64,000 bases of DNA from Actinomycetospora soli (GTDB lineage: Bacteria; Actinomycetota; Actinomycetes; Mycobacteriales; Pseudonocardiaceae): assembly GCF_021026295.1 (NCBI RefSeq), contig NZ_JAJNDA010000008.1, positions 186,001 to 250,000 of the forward strand, in the 5' to 3' direction. Position 1 is the stretch's first letter, and each line of letters opens with the position of its first letter. Shown here piece by piece: positions 33,379 to 42,165 of this stretch. The position numbers were made by a program, and so were the translations under genes. Below the pieces are notes generated by a model that was given only the letters and a program-made list of their open reading frames with translations, did no database searches and was not told where the DNA came from.

Positions 33379-34674
33379 GTGTCGTCCACCGTGCCCGTGC
33401 CCGACCGGACCCCGCTGCGCGCCGAGCGCGTCGTGCCGCGCCCCGCGGAGGGCGTCTGGCCGGGGCTGCAGGACCCCGGCGAGAACCGGGTGCGGATGGT
33501 CATCGCCCGCTCGCTGCTGCGCGCGGCCGTGCGCCGCATGCCGATGCGTCTCACCTGGCCCGACGGGTCGAGCGAGGGCGCCGGCGACGCGACCAGCCCG
33601 GACATGCGCGTGATCCGGCCGGAGGCGTTCTTCACCCGCCTCGGCACCGAGGGACTCATCGGTCTCGGCGAGGGCTGGATGGTCGGCGACTGGGACTCCG
33701 ACGACCTCGTCGGCGTCATGCGCTGCTTCACCGACCACATCGAGTCGCTGGTCCCGAAGCCGGTCCGCAACCTGCGCCGGCTCTACGACCGCGGGCAGCC
33801 GCGCGAGGAGCGCGCCGCCGACGCCGCCGTCTCCCAGGAGAACGTGCACCGGCACTACGACCTGTCCAACGACCTGTTCCAGCTCTTCCTCGACGAGTCG
33901 ATGATGTACTCCGCCGCCTGGTTCGAGGGCCCGGTCGGCCCCGACGGGCAGCACCTCGAGTCGCTCACCGCCGCCCAGCACCGCAAGGTCGACGGCATCC
34001 TCGACCTCGCCGGCGTCCGCGACGGCTCCCGCGTCATCGAGATCGGCACCGGGTGGGGCGAGGCCGCCATCCGCGCCGCGCAGCGCGGCGCCCGCGTCAC
34101 CACCCTGACGCTGTCGGTCGAGCAGGCCGAGCTCGCCCGCGCCCGCGCCGAGGCCGCCGGCGTCTCCGACCGGATCACGATCGACATCCGCGACTACCGC
34201 GACGCCCGCGGCGAGTACGACGCGGCCATCTCCATCGAGATGATCGAGGCGGTCGGCGAGCGCTACTGGCCGGAGTACTTCCGCACGATCGACCGGCTGC
34301 TCGCCCCCGGCGGCCGCTTCGGCCTGCAGGCCATCACGATGCCGCACCACCGGCTCCAGGCGACGAAGTCGTCGTACACCTGGATCCACAAGTACATCTT
34401 CCCGGGCGGGATCATCCCCAGCGTCGAGGCGATCGAGCAGACCCTGGACCGCCACACCACGCTGCACATCGACGACCGGCGCTCGATCGGCCTCGACTAC
34501 GCCGAGACGCTGCACCGCTGGCGGGACACCTTCCTCGCCCGCGAGCAGCAGGTGCGGGGCCTGGGCTTCGACGAGACCTTCGTGCGGATGTGGGACTTCT
34601 ACCTCGCCTACTGCGAGGCCGGCTTCGCGTCGCGCTACCTCGACGACTGGCAGTTCGGCATCACGCGTTCCTGA
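33379..34674 (+). CDS. cfa: Cyclopropane-fatty-acyl-phospholipid synthase family
   Basis: The 431-residue protein has an N-terminal domain of about 150 residues and a SAM-binding domain with VIEIGTGWGEA, followed by the family signature around SIEMIEAVGERYWPEYF and FPGGIIPS. It transfers the methylene of SAM to unsaturated fatty acyl chains of membrane lipids. GTG 33379 is preceded by AGAGGA. It is separated from the next gene by 127 bp containing a weak hairpin (34690-34709) and an 18-bp palindrome, so it is probably its own transcript. Confidence 0.88.
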   Translation: MSSTVPVPDRTPLRAERVVPRPAEGVWPGLQDPGENRVRMVIARSLLRAAVRRMPMRLTWPDGSSEGAGDATSPDMRVIRPEAFFTRLGTEGLIGLGEGWMVGDWDSDDLVGVMRCFTDHIESLVPKPVRNLRRLYDRGQPREERAADAAVSQENVHRHYDLSNDLFQLFLDESMMYSAAWFEGPVGPDGQHLESLTAAQHRKVDGILDLAGVRDGSRVIEIGTGWGEAAIRAAQRGARVTTLTLSVEQAELARARAEAAGVSDRITIDIRDYRDARGEYDAAISIEMIEAVGERYWPEYFRTIDRLLAPGGRFGLQAITMPHHRLQATKSSYTWIHKYIFPGGIIPSVEAIEQTLDRHTTLHIDDRRSIGLDYAETLHRWRDTFLAREQQVRGLGFDETFVRMWDFYLAYCEAGFASRYLDDWQFGITRS

Positions 34675-34713
34675 CGTCCGGTCGGGCCCGGTCGGGTGTG
34701 ACCCCGACCCGTA

Positions 34714-34731
34714 ACGGTCAGCGCTGACCGT
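34714..34731. promoter_or_regulatory. Perfect 18-bp palindrome upstream of an SDR gene
   Basis: Positions 34714-34731 are a perfect palindrome with half-site ACGGTCAGC, centred 79 bp before the SDR ATG. Length and symmetry fit a dimeric regulator operator (TetR type, for example). TAGCCT at 34740-34745 could be a -10 element. Confidence 0.45.
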
Positions 34732-34801
34732 CGAGGGGATAGCCTCCGCCCGAGCGGGGCCACCCGAGCCACCGGACCACCTGCCGAGGAGTGCACCCAC
34801 C

Positions 34802-35560
34802 ATGGACGTAACCGACGTCGCCGCCATCGTCACCGGAGGGGCGTCCGGTCTGGGCGGGGCGACCGCCCGGCGACTGGCCGCCGACGGCGCCCACGTCATC
34901 GCGATCGACCTGCCGAAGGCGATCGACGACGCCGAGAAGCTGGAGCGGGTCGACTACGTCCCGGCCGACGTCACCGACGGCGACCAGGTGCAGGCGGCCG
35001 TCGACGCGGCCGTGGGCACCGGGCTCCCGCTGCGCGTCGTCGTGAACTGCGCCGGCATCGGCACCGCGGGCCGCGTGCTGTCGAAGAAGGGCCCGCACGA
35101 CCTCGGGGTGTTCTCGCAGGTCGTCGGGGTCAACCTGATCGGCTCCTTCAACGTGATGCGCCTCGCCTCCGCCGCGATCGCGCAGACCGAGCCGCTGGAG
35201 CACAACGCGCGTGGGGTCGTGATCAACACGGCGTCGATCGCCGCCTTCGAGGGGCAGATCGGTCAGATCGCCTACGCGGCGTCGAAGGGCGGCGTCGTCG
35301 GCATGACGGTGCCCGCGGCGCGCGACCTCGCGCAGTACGGAATCCGGGTCATGACGATCGCCCCCGGCATCGTCGACACCCCGATGCTCGCGGGCGTCGA
35401 GGAGTCCTTCCGCGCGGACCTCGCGAAGGGCGTGCCGTTCCCGCAGCGTCTCGGCGACCCGACCGAGTACGCGGCGCTCGTCGGCATGATCGTCGGGCAC
35501 GACTACCTCAACGGCGAGGTCATCCGCATGGACGGGGCGCTGCGCATGCAGCCGCGCTGA
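34802..35560 (+). CDS. Short-chain dehydrogenase (3-hydroxyacyl-CoA type)
   Basis: The 252-residue SDR has the cofactor motif TGGASGLGG (residues 11-19) and the catalytic S145, Y158 and K162. D36 after the second strand suggests NAD rather than NADP. The sequence resembles type II 3-hydroxyacyl-CoA dehydrogenases (HSD10-like), including the VVGVNLIGSFNVMRL segment and the C-terminal NGEVIRMDGALRM. It would act in fatty-acid or branched acid breakdown. GAGGAG precedes the ATG. Its 3' end overlaps the convergent nuclease gene by 41 bp. Confidence 0.88.
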   Translation: MDVTDVAAIVTGGASGLGGATARRLAADGAHVIAIDLPKAIDDAEKLERVDYVPADVTDGDQVQAAVDAAVGTGLPLRVVVNCAGIGTAGRVLSKKGPHDLGVFSQVVGVNLIGSFNVMRLASAAIAQTEPLEHNARGVVINTASIAAFEGQIGQIAYAASKGGVVGMTVPAARDLAQYGIRVMTIAPGIVDTPMLAGVEESFRADLAKGVPFPQRLGDPTEYAALVGMIVGHDYLNGEVIRMDGALRMQPR

Positions 35561-37337
35561 CCCGGTCCTGCGGCGCCCCGGGCTCCCCGGGGTCGGGCCG
35601 CAGGTCGTCGAGGTGCGGGACCGCCAGCACGGCGTCCGAGGTCATCCACGTCCGCAGGGCGTGGGTGGCCCGGACGTCGTCCTCGTTGTAGATCAGCAGC
35701 CGGTCGCGCATCGCGGGCTCCGGCGGCTCGCCGTCGAGGCCCACGGCCCGCCGGTACCAGCGCATCGAGTTCTCCCCGCCGGCCTCCGGGTCCCGCCACC
35801 CGAACCCCGCGGACGGCGCCACCCGCTTGAGTCCCTTGCCGTGGGGACACAGGAACGAGGTGCTCACGGCCGGGAACAGGTCGATCCACTCGTCGGAGGC
35901 GATGAACGCCTCGACCTCGGCCGCCGCGGGGATGCCCGGCTCGCCGGCGAAGCGCTCGACCGACCCGCGCAGCCAGCGGTTCTCGGCCTGCTCGTTGTAG
36001 CAGTAGGACCGGAAGGACAGCCCCCGCTCGGCCGCCCGCCGCCGCACGTCGGTGAGCCAGGCCCAGAACGCCGCGAACGAACGCGCCTCGTCACGCGTGG
36101 GCACCGGGTCCCAGGTGACGAAGCCGCGGTAGCCGTGGTCGAGTCCGACGTCGACCCCGGAGAGCAGGACGCCCCACAGGTAGGCGCCGTCCTCGCCGAG
36201 GCTCTCCATGTCGACGTCGACCTCCACGGCCCCCCGCGGGACCTCGGGCCGGCGCACCCGACGCACCAGCGGCACGTCCGCCCGCCAGGCGCGGGCCAGC
36301 GCCACCGCCTCGCGCAGGTCGGCCGTCAGCTCGCCCCCCACCTGCTCGTCGCCGTCCTCGGTGGGCGCGGGCAGCCCCTGCCGCGGGTCGAGCGCGGCGA
36401 GGCTACGCACGGTGGTGATCCCGCGGCCGCGCAGGCGCAGCGCGTCCTCCCCGCGGACCACGAGGCTCACGTCGTCGGCGCGGCGCAGCTCCGACTCGCA
36501 CACCGGCCACCAGGGGCAGCGGCGGCACTCGGTGATGCGCGACGGCTCGGCGAGCGCGGGCCCGCCGGTCCGGGCGGCCGTGGCGACCGCCAGCCGGTCG
36601 GCGAAGCGACGGTCGTAGGTGTCGAGGGGGCTGCGGCCCGCCTCCTGCCCGGGCCCGGCCGCGAGGTCGGTCCACACCACGCAGTCGGCGTCCAGCCCCA
36701 CCACGCCGCCCCAGGCCCGGCGCGCGCCCAGCCCGGCGGCGGCGAGCATCCGGTGCAGGTGGGCCAGCCGCAGGACGTCCCGGGAGACGGCGCGCGGCTT
36801 GCGGTCCGGGTCGACGGTCAGCGACGACGGGTGCGGGCGGTCCAGCGGCGAGGTGAGCGCCCCGGTGCCCGGGTCGGTGACCCGGTGGCGCACGACGATC
36901 ACGGGGTACCACCCGGCGTCGTCGCCCCCCGCGCGGACGAGCAGCTCGGCGTGCCCCCGCCGGCCCTCGTCCGGGGGGAGCTCGGCGGCACCGACGGCCC
37001 GGACGGCGGGGTCGGCCAGCAGCGCGCGCGTCGCCTCGACCCGCTCGGACCGCCGTCCGTCGGGCACCCGGCGGTAGGCGTCCACGAGGTCGGCCGCGAA
37101 GCGCGCGGCGAGCTGGGCGCGGTGCTCCGCCGCGTCGGCCACCCGCATCTCCACCCCGGGATCGGGCTCGGGCAGCACGATCTGGCCTGCGCCCTCCACG
37201 CCCGTGGCCCCCACGGCCCGCCCGGCGGCCGGATCGTGCTCCAGGTGCACCCGGCGCCGGCACCGCGTGGTGACGGCGGCGTCGAGCAGCACCGCGCCCG
37301 GAGCCGGCACCGACCCGCCGTCGGGAATGCTGCTCAT
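35520..37337 (-). CDS. TM0106-type RecB-like nuclease with RNase H-like domain
   Basis: The 605-residue protein has an N-terminal RecB-like region with a conserved cysteine near residue 25 and the cluster CRRCPWWPVC around residues 272-282, a pattern that fits a 4Fe-4S-bound RecB nuclease. The C-terminal half has an RNase H-like DEDD fold (VDVDMESLG and NEDDVRATHALRTW). This fits the TM0106-type RecB-like nuclease family; its cellular role is not established. ATG 37337 is used because the open frame to 37499 lacks a start signal. The last 41 bp overlap the convergent SDR gene. Confidence 0.82.
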   Translation of the reverse strand: MSSIPDGGSVPAPGAVLLDAAVTTRCRRRVHLEHDPAAGRAVGATGVEGAGQIVLPEPDPGVEMRVADAAEHRAQLAARFAADLVDAYRRVPDGRRSERVEATRALLADPAVRAVGAAELPPDEGRRGHAELLVRAGGDDAGWYPVIVVRHRVTDPGTGALTSPLDRPHPSSLTVDPDRKPRAVSRDVLRLAHLHRMLAAAGLGARRAWGGVVGLDADCVVWTDLAAGPGQEAGRSPLDTYDRRFADRLAVATAARTGGPALAEPSRITECRRCPWWPVCESELRRADDVSLVVRGEDALRLRGRGITTVRSLAALDPRQGLPAPTEDGDEQVGGELTADLREAVALARAWRADVPLVRRVRRPEVPRGAVEVDVDMESLGEDGAYLWGVLLSGVDVGLDHGYRGFVTWDPVPTRDEARSFAAFWAWLTDVRRRAAERGLSFRSYCYNEQAENRWLRGSVERFAGEPGIPAAAEVEAFIASDEWIDLFPAVSTSFLCPHGKGLKRVAPSAGFGWRDPEAGGENSMRWYRRAVGLDGEPPEPAMRDRLLIYNEDDVRATHALRTWMTSDAVLAVPHLDDLRPDPGEPGAPQDRVSAAACAAPRPCG

Positions 37338-37485
37338 GGCCGTCAGGGTGCCACGGACCCCCGACGGTCTCCGTGTCACCGCCCACGGAGGGGGCACCAC
37401 CGTTAGGGTCCGGCCCCGGGTGGGGAACCGTCCCCGCGAGGAGATCGTCCCGGGACCTCCCGGGGCAACGGCGGGGAGGAACCCG

Positions 37486-38142
37486 ATGGCACGGCGCACC
37501 AGTCACACGGTCGAGCTCGACGGCGGGGACGGTGTGGTCATCTGGTCCCGCAAGGCCGCGAAGCACGCGGCGAAGGCCGAGAAGCAGGCCGGTCGGGCCG
37601 CGAAGGCCGACCGGAAGGCGGCCGAGAAGCGCGCGGAGGCGGCCGAGGTCGAGGCCCGCCGTGCCGCGGAGGCCCCCGACCCCGAGGACACCCACCTCAC
37701 CGGGGCCACGGTGAAGCGCTGGATCGGCATCGCCCGCATCGTCGTGCCGATCGCCGCGCCGCTGGTCTACCAGGCCGTCGGCGCCGCCCGGTCCCGCATC
37801 GACGAGCAGCGCGCGCGCCGCTTCGGGGTGGCCCCCGACGAGCTGTCGTCGTTCTCCGGCCGCGGCACGGGGCTCTACGCCCGCGCGCACAACCTCGCCA
37901 CCTCCGTGCGCGAGATCGAGCGGCGCCGCGAGGGCGACGCCGACGTCCGCGCCTTCGCGCGCGACGCCCGCGACCGCCTCTCCGACCTCGAGGCCGCCGT
38001 CCGCTCCGCCGAGCAGATGCCGACCGCCCGGCGCCGTCGGGCGCACCTCGCCGTGGCCGCCGAGCTCGACCGGCTGGAGGCGCGGCTGCTGGAGCTGTGG
38101 GGCCTCGACCGGACCGCGCAGCTGCCCACCGGCGAGCGCTGA
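37486..38142 (+). CDS. DUF6474-type helical protein
   Basis: The 218-residue protein begins with a Lys/Ala-rich stretch (about residues 20-60) likely to form a charged coiled coil, followed by a short hydrophobic segment (WIGIARIVVPIAAPLVYQ) and long basic helices. The layout matches the actinobacterial DUF6474 family of unknown function. ATG 37486 has GGGGAGGA upstream. The nuclease gene is divergent across 148 bp. Confidence 0.72.
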   Translation: MARRTSHTVELDGGDGVVIWSRKAAKHAAKAEKQAGRAAKADRKAAEKRAEAAEVEARRAAEAPDPEDTHLTGATVKRWIGIARIVVPIAAPLVYQAVGAARSRIDEQRARRFGVAPDELSSFSGRGTGLYARAHNLATSVREIERRREGDADVRAFARDARDRLSDLEAAVRSAEQMPTARRRRAHLAVAAELDRLEARLLELWGLDRTAQLPTGER

Positions 38143-38486
38143 TCCCGCCCCGCGCGTCGGCGGAATCTGCAACGCGCCGCTCCCGGGTACCGCCCGGCCG
38201 GGTGGATCTCGCGAGATCACGCCACGTCACGGTCCGGCCTCGGATCGTTCACCCTGACGGGGCCGCATCGCCCTGACCAGGAACGTTCGCGCTCGCGTCA
38301 CGGCGATTCCGACCGTGCGTGACGAGGTTGCTCCGATGTCGGCGTGACGTACCGACCAGAAAGAACCAACTTCCGGGTGACAACCCGGTGGCCCTCCCCT
38401 TAACCTCTCGACGGCCGTTGCCCGACAGACAACGACCGTTGTCCCTCGCGCTCCCGGCGTCAGGGGAGCCGAGAGGGGGACCCGGA
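38143..38486 (+). other. 344-bp intergenic region with several palindromes
   Basis: This gap before the iclR-type gene has no convincing ORF. It holds a perfect 14-bp palindrome GATCTCGCGAGATC at 38205-38218, a short hairpin CCGGGT-GACA-ACCCGG at 38373-38388 and an imperfect inverted repeat at 38411-38439. It is the likely control region of the ABC operon. Confidence 0.6.
38411..38439. promoter_or_regulatory. Candidate IclR operator
   Basis: ACGGCCGTTG (38411-38420) and CAACGACCGT (38430-38439) form an inverted repeat with one mismatch and a 9-nt spacer, 47 bp before the iclR-type GTG. Position and symmetry suit autoregulation by the IclR protein. Confidence 0.45.
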
Positions 38487-39509
38487 GTGAGCCCGCGAGC
38501 CCCGCGCCGTCCGTCGACCCCGACCGCCACCGCCCCGTCGAGCGCCCCGGCCGTCACCGACGCGGACCCGGACGGGGCCGACGCCACCGAAGCCGCCGAG
38601 GACGAGCGGCCCGTGCGCGGCGGCCTCGAGGGCGGCCAGGTGCACCGTGCGCTCGCGATCCTCGAGCTCCTCGGCGACCCGGAGTCGCGCGGACTCGGGG
38701 GTGCGGTCGGCGGCGCGGACGTGCCGACCTCGTTCGGCGTCGTCGAGATCGCCCGCACCCTCGGGCGGGACAAGTCGCAGATCTCGCGGCTGCTGCGCCT
38801 GCTCGCCGACGCCGGCTTCGTCGAGCGCGAGGCGGGCACGCTGCGGTACCGGATCGGCACGCGGTTGTTCTCCCTCGGGGTGCGTGCCGTGAGCCGCCGG
38901 TTGCGCGACGAGGCCGACGCCCTCGTCGAGCGCGAGGCCGCCCTGCTCGGCGAGCGCGTCGAGGTCTGCGTGCGCAGCGGCGGCTCGTCGATGACGGTCG
39001 CGACCGCCGCCCCGGACAGCGAGCTGCGCGCCATCGGCTGGGTGGGCCGGATCGTGCCCCTGTCCTGCACCGCCACCGGACGCGCGCTGCTGTTCGACCT
39101 CGACACCCCCGCCGTCGCCCGCCTGATCGTCCCCGAGGGCCTCGCCCAGGCCGGCCCCGGCGCCCCGCGGTCGCTCGACGAGCTCGTCGCGCGCATCGGC
39201 GAGGACCGCGAGCGGGGCCACTCGCTCGCCCGCCACGAGATGGACCGCGGGCTGCTCGCCGTCGGCGCGCCGGTGCGCGACGCCGCCGGTGGGGTCGTCG
39301 CCGCGGTCGGCGTCGCCGGGCCGGACTCCCGGATCGACCCCGTGCTGCCCGAGGTGAGCGCGGGCGTGCTGCGCGCCGCCGCCGATCTCTCCCGCGCCCT
39401 CGGCGCCTCGTTGCCGCCCCCGGCGACGGGTCCTCCCCGACCACCCCGGCAGCGCCGCCCTCCGACCACCCGCCCCGTTCCTCCGACCAGAAAGGAAGGA
39501 GTGTCGTGA
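38487..39509 (+). CDS. IclR-family regulator of the quaternary-ammonium operon
   Basis: The 340-residue protein has a disordered 50-residue N-terminus, a winged helix with recognition segment RDKSQISRLLRLL and an IclR effector domain to about residue 300, then a Pro-rich tail. An extra Gly-rich loop (about residues 71-87) precedes the recognition helices. GTG 38487 follows GAGGGGG. Its stop overlaps the next GTG (GTGA), so regulator and transporter genes form one operon. The ligand may be a betaine, carnitine or related compound; this is inferred. Confidence 0.85.
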   Translation: MSPRAPRRPSTPTATAPSSAPAVTDADPDGADATEAAEDERPVRGGLEGGQVHRALAILELLGDPESRGLGGAVGGADVPTSFGVVEIARTLGRDKSQISRLLRLLADAGFVEREAGTLRYRIGTRLFSLGVRAVSRRLRDEADALVEREAALLGERVEVCVRSGGSSMTVATAAPDSELRAIGWVGRIVPLSCTATGRALLFDLDTPAVARLIVPEGLAQAGPGAPRSLDELVARIGEDRERGHSLARHEMDRGLLAVGAPVRDAAGGVVAAVGVAGPDSRIDPVLPEVSAGVLRAAADLSRALGASLPPPATGPPRPPRQRRPPTTRPVPPTRKEGVS

Positions 39510-40192
39510 ACGTCTTCCAGTACTTCTCGGCGAACAGCCAGCAGATCCTGTTCCTGACCCAGGCGCATTTCCTCTACGTGCTCATCTGCGTGGGCATCGG
39601 CTCCGCCATCAGCATCGTCCTCGGCCTCATCGTGTCGACCGGCGAGCCGAACCCCACCCGGTTCAGCTTCGACTGGTGGGCCACCGGGATCCGCGAGGGC
39701 TCGCTGCTGATCACGGCGGCCGTGCTCACCGTGCCCTCGCTGGCGCTGTTCGTGCTCTTCCTGCCCATCACGGGGCTGGGCGTCACCACCGCGATCATCG
39801 TGCTCACCGTCTACTCGCTCTACACGGTGCTGCGGAACACGGTGGCCGGCCTGACCTCGGTCGACCGCGCCGTCCTCGAGTCGGCCCGCGGCCTGGGCTA
39901 CGGCCGCGTCCGCCGGCTCCTGACGATCCAGCTGCCGCTGGCCTGGCCGGTCATCCTCAACGGCATCCGCGTCACCACGCTGATCTCGATCTCGATCGCC
40001 GTGGTCGGCTCCATCGTGCAGGGACCGGGCCTCGGTCAGCTGCTCCTCACCGGCATCACCCGCATCGGCGCGGCCAACGCCTTCCCCCAGGTCCTCATCG
40101 GCACGTTCATGTGCCTCGTGGTGGCCGCCGTCTTCGAAATCGCGTTCGCCATCGTGCAGCGCCTGACCATCCCGAGGGGGATCCGTGTCTGA
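39506..40192 (+). CDS. OpuC-type ABC transporter permease 1
   Basis: The 228-residue permease has five to six membrane helices and the binding-protein-dependent transport signature around ESARGLGYGRVRRLLTIQLP, the loop that docks on the ATPase. It belongs to the OpuCB/OpuCD family for glycine betaine, choline, carnitine or proline betaine. The start overlaps the iclR-type stop, and its end overlaps the ATPase start by 8 bp. Confidence 0.9.
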   Translation: MNVFQYFSANSQQILFLTQAHFLYVLICVGIGSAISIVLGLIVSTGEPNPTRFSFDWWATGIREGSLLITAAVLTVPSLALFVLFLPITGLGVTTAIIVLTVYSLYTVLRNTVAGLTSVDRAVLESARGLGYGRVRRLLTIQLPLAWPVILNGIRVTTLISISIAVVGSIVQGPGLGQLLLTGITRIGAANAFPQVLIGTFMCLVVAAVFEIAFAIVQRLTIPRGIRV

Positions 40193-41267
40193 CACCGAGA
40201 ACATGATCGTCCTGGAAGCCGTCGAGAAGATCTATCCCGGCTCCAGCTCCCCGGCGGTCGAACGCCTCGACATGGCCATCCCCCGCGGGGAGATCGTCAT
40301 GCTCATCGGCCCCTCCGGTTGCGGCAAGACGACGACCCTCAAGATGATGAACCGGCTCATCGAGCCCACGGGCGGCCGCATCATCCTCGACGGCGACGAC
40401 GTCACCGACGTCAACGGTGACCAGCTGCGCCGCAAGATCGGCTACGTCATCCAGCAGGGCGGGCTCTTCCCGCACTACTCGATCGCCGACAACATCGGCG
40501 TCGTCCCGAAGATGCTCGGCTGGGACAAGAACCGGATCAAGGAGCGCGCGGACGAGCTGCTCCACCTCGTGGGCCTCGAGCCGTCGACCTACCGCGACCG
40601 CTACCCGCGGCAGCTCTCCGGTGGTCAGCAGCAGCGCGTCGGCGTCGCCCGTGCGCTCGCCGCCGACCCGCCCGTGATGCTCATGGACGAGCCCTTCGGC
40701 GCCATCGACCCGATCACCCGCGACCGCCTCCAGGACGAGTTCCTGGAGATCCAGCGCACGGTCGGCAAGACGATCTGCTTCGTCACGCACGACCTGCAGG
40801 AGGCCGTGAAGCTCGGCGACCGGATCGCCGTGTTCGGCACCGGTGGCCGCCTCGCGCAGTACGACAGCCCCGACACCGTGCTCACCAGCCCGGCCGACGA
40901 CTTCGTGTCCGACTTCGTCGGCGGCGGCGCGGCCGTGCGGCGCCTGTCGCTGCTCGAGCTCTCCCGCCTCGAGCTGCACCCGATCGAGACCGAGGAGAAG
41001 GCGGTCGGCAACCGCAACGGCACCCCGGTCGCCGAGGTCGACGGCTCCGGCCGCCCGGTGGCCTGGCGCCACCTGCCCGACCGCGACGCCGCCGGCACCA
41101 CGCTCGTGACCGTCCCGCTCTCGGGAACGGTGTACGACGCGGTCGACGTCATGCTCGACGGCTCGGCCTCGCTGGTCGCGGTCGTGGACGAGGAGGGGCT
41201 GCCCCAGGGCGTCCTGCACTGGAACGACCTCGTGGCGGGCCTCAAGACGCGGGAGCGTGGCGCGTGA
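40185..41267 (+). CDS. OpuC-type ABC transporter ATPase
   Basis: The 360-residue ATPase has Walker A GPSGCGKTT, the signature LSGGQQQR and Walker B VMLMDEPFG. After the nucleotide-binding domain, residues 245-360 hold a partly degenerate CBS-type region; only the last 55 residues look like a single CBS motif, whereas OpuA/OpuC ATPases usually carry a tandem pair that senses ionic strength. It powers uptake of a quaternary ammonium compound. Starts and stops overlap both permease genes. Confidence 0.92.
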   Translation: MSDTENMIVLEAVEKIYPGSSSPAVERLDMAIPRGEIVMLIGPSGCGKTTTLKMMNRLIEPTGGRIILDGDDVTDVNGDQLRRKIGYVIQQGGLFPHYSIADNIGVVPKMLGWDKNRIKERADELLHLVGLEPSTYRDRYPRQLSGGQQQRVGVARALAADPPVMLMDEPFGAIDPITRDRLQDEFLEIQRTVGKTICFVTHDLQEAVKLGDRIAVFGTGGRLAQYDSPDTVLTSPADDFVSDFVGGGAAVRRLSLLELSRLELHPIETEEKAVGNRNGTPVAEVDGSGRPVAWRHLPDRDAAGTTLVTVPLSGTVYDAVDVMLDGSASLVAVVDEEGLPQGVLHWNDLVAGLKTRERGA

Positions 41268-42070
41268 CGGCGGTCGACCTGCAGCCGGGCGTCCCCACCC
41301 CGGCCCAGCAGCACACCGGCGGCGGGGAGTCGCGCGGCTTCCTCGGGACGATCAAGGCGAACTACGACCTCCTGGTCGCGCCGATCATCGTCGTCATCGG
41401 CCTCATCGTCATGGTGGCCTACGTCGGCAGCCAGACCCTCGACACCATCGAGGAGCGGGCGCTCGAGCCGGCCAACGTGTTCGGCCAGCTCGGTCAGCAC
41501 CTGCTGCTGACCGTCTACTCGACGGTGCTCGTGCTCGTCATCGCGGTGCCGCTCGGCATCGTGCTGAGTCGGCCGGGCGCGCGGCGCATCCAGGGCGCGG
41601 TGCTCGCGCTGGGCGGCTTCGCCCAGGCGCTGCCGCCGTTCGGCGTGCTGCTGCTGCTCGGGTTCTGGGAGTTCGGCGTCCGCAGCGCGGTCATCGGCCT
41701 CACCCTCGCGGCACTGCTCCCGGTGCTGCGCAACACCGTGGTCGGCCTCCAGCAGGTCGACCAGTCGCTGATCGAGGCGGCCCGCGGCATGGGGATGTCC
41801 GCGCGCCAGACCCTCTTCAGCGTCGAGATCCCCCTCGCCGTGCCGGTCATCGTGGCCGGTCTGCGGGTGGCGCTCGTCCTCAACGTTGGCACGGCCACCC
41901 TGGCCACCTACATCGGCGCCGGCGGTCTGGGCGAGCTCGTGCAGCAGGCGCTGCGGCTCAACCGCATCAACCTGCTGTTCGTCAGCGGCGCGATCATCGC
42001 CGCGGTCGCTCTCCTCGTCGACTGGCTGGCCGGCGTCGCCGAGCGAGCCATCGTCGCCCGGTCGGGTTAA
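41264..42070 (+). CDS. OpuC-type ABC transporter permease 2
   Basis: The 268-residue permease has an N-terminal 45-residue cytoplasmic segment and six membrane helices, with the ATPase-docking signature EAARGMGMSARQTLFSVEIP. It differs from permease 1 and probably forms a heterodimer with it. GTG at 41264 overlaps the ATPase stop (GTGA). A 33-nt hairpin lies between this gene and the first binding protein. Confidence 0.9.
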   Translation: MTAVDLQPGVPTPAQQHTGGGESRGFLGTIKANYDLLVAPIIVVIGLIVMVAYVGSQTLDTIEERALEPANVFGQLGQHLLLTVYSTVLVLVIAVPLGIVLSRPGARRIQGAVLALGGFAQALPPFGVLLLLGFWEFGVRSAVIGLTLAALLPVLRNTVVGLQQVDQSLIEAARGMGMSARQTLFSVEIPLAVPVIVAGLRVALVLNVGTATLATYIGAGGLGELVQQALRLNRINLLFVSGAIIAAVALLVDWLAGVAERAIVARSG

Positions 42071-42085
42071 CGACCGGACAGCACG

Positions 42086-42118
42086 GTCCCGGACGCTCCC
42101 GAGGGAGCCGTCCGGGAC
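42086..42118 (+). terminator. Intra-operon hairpin before the first binding protein
   Basis: GTCCCGGACG-CTCCC (42086-42100) pairs with GGGAG-C-CGTCCGGGAC (42103-42118) with one bulged base. It may reduce read-through or stabilise the downstream mRNA so that the binding protein is made in excess. Confidence 0.55.
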
Positions 42119-42165
42119 GTCCGTCGCAGTCATCGATCAGTCATCGAGTGAAGGAGACACGTCCA

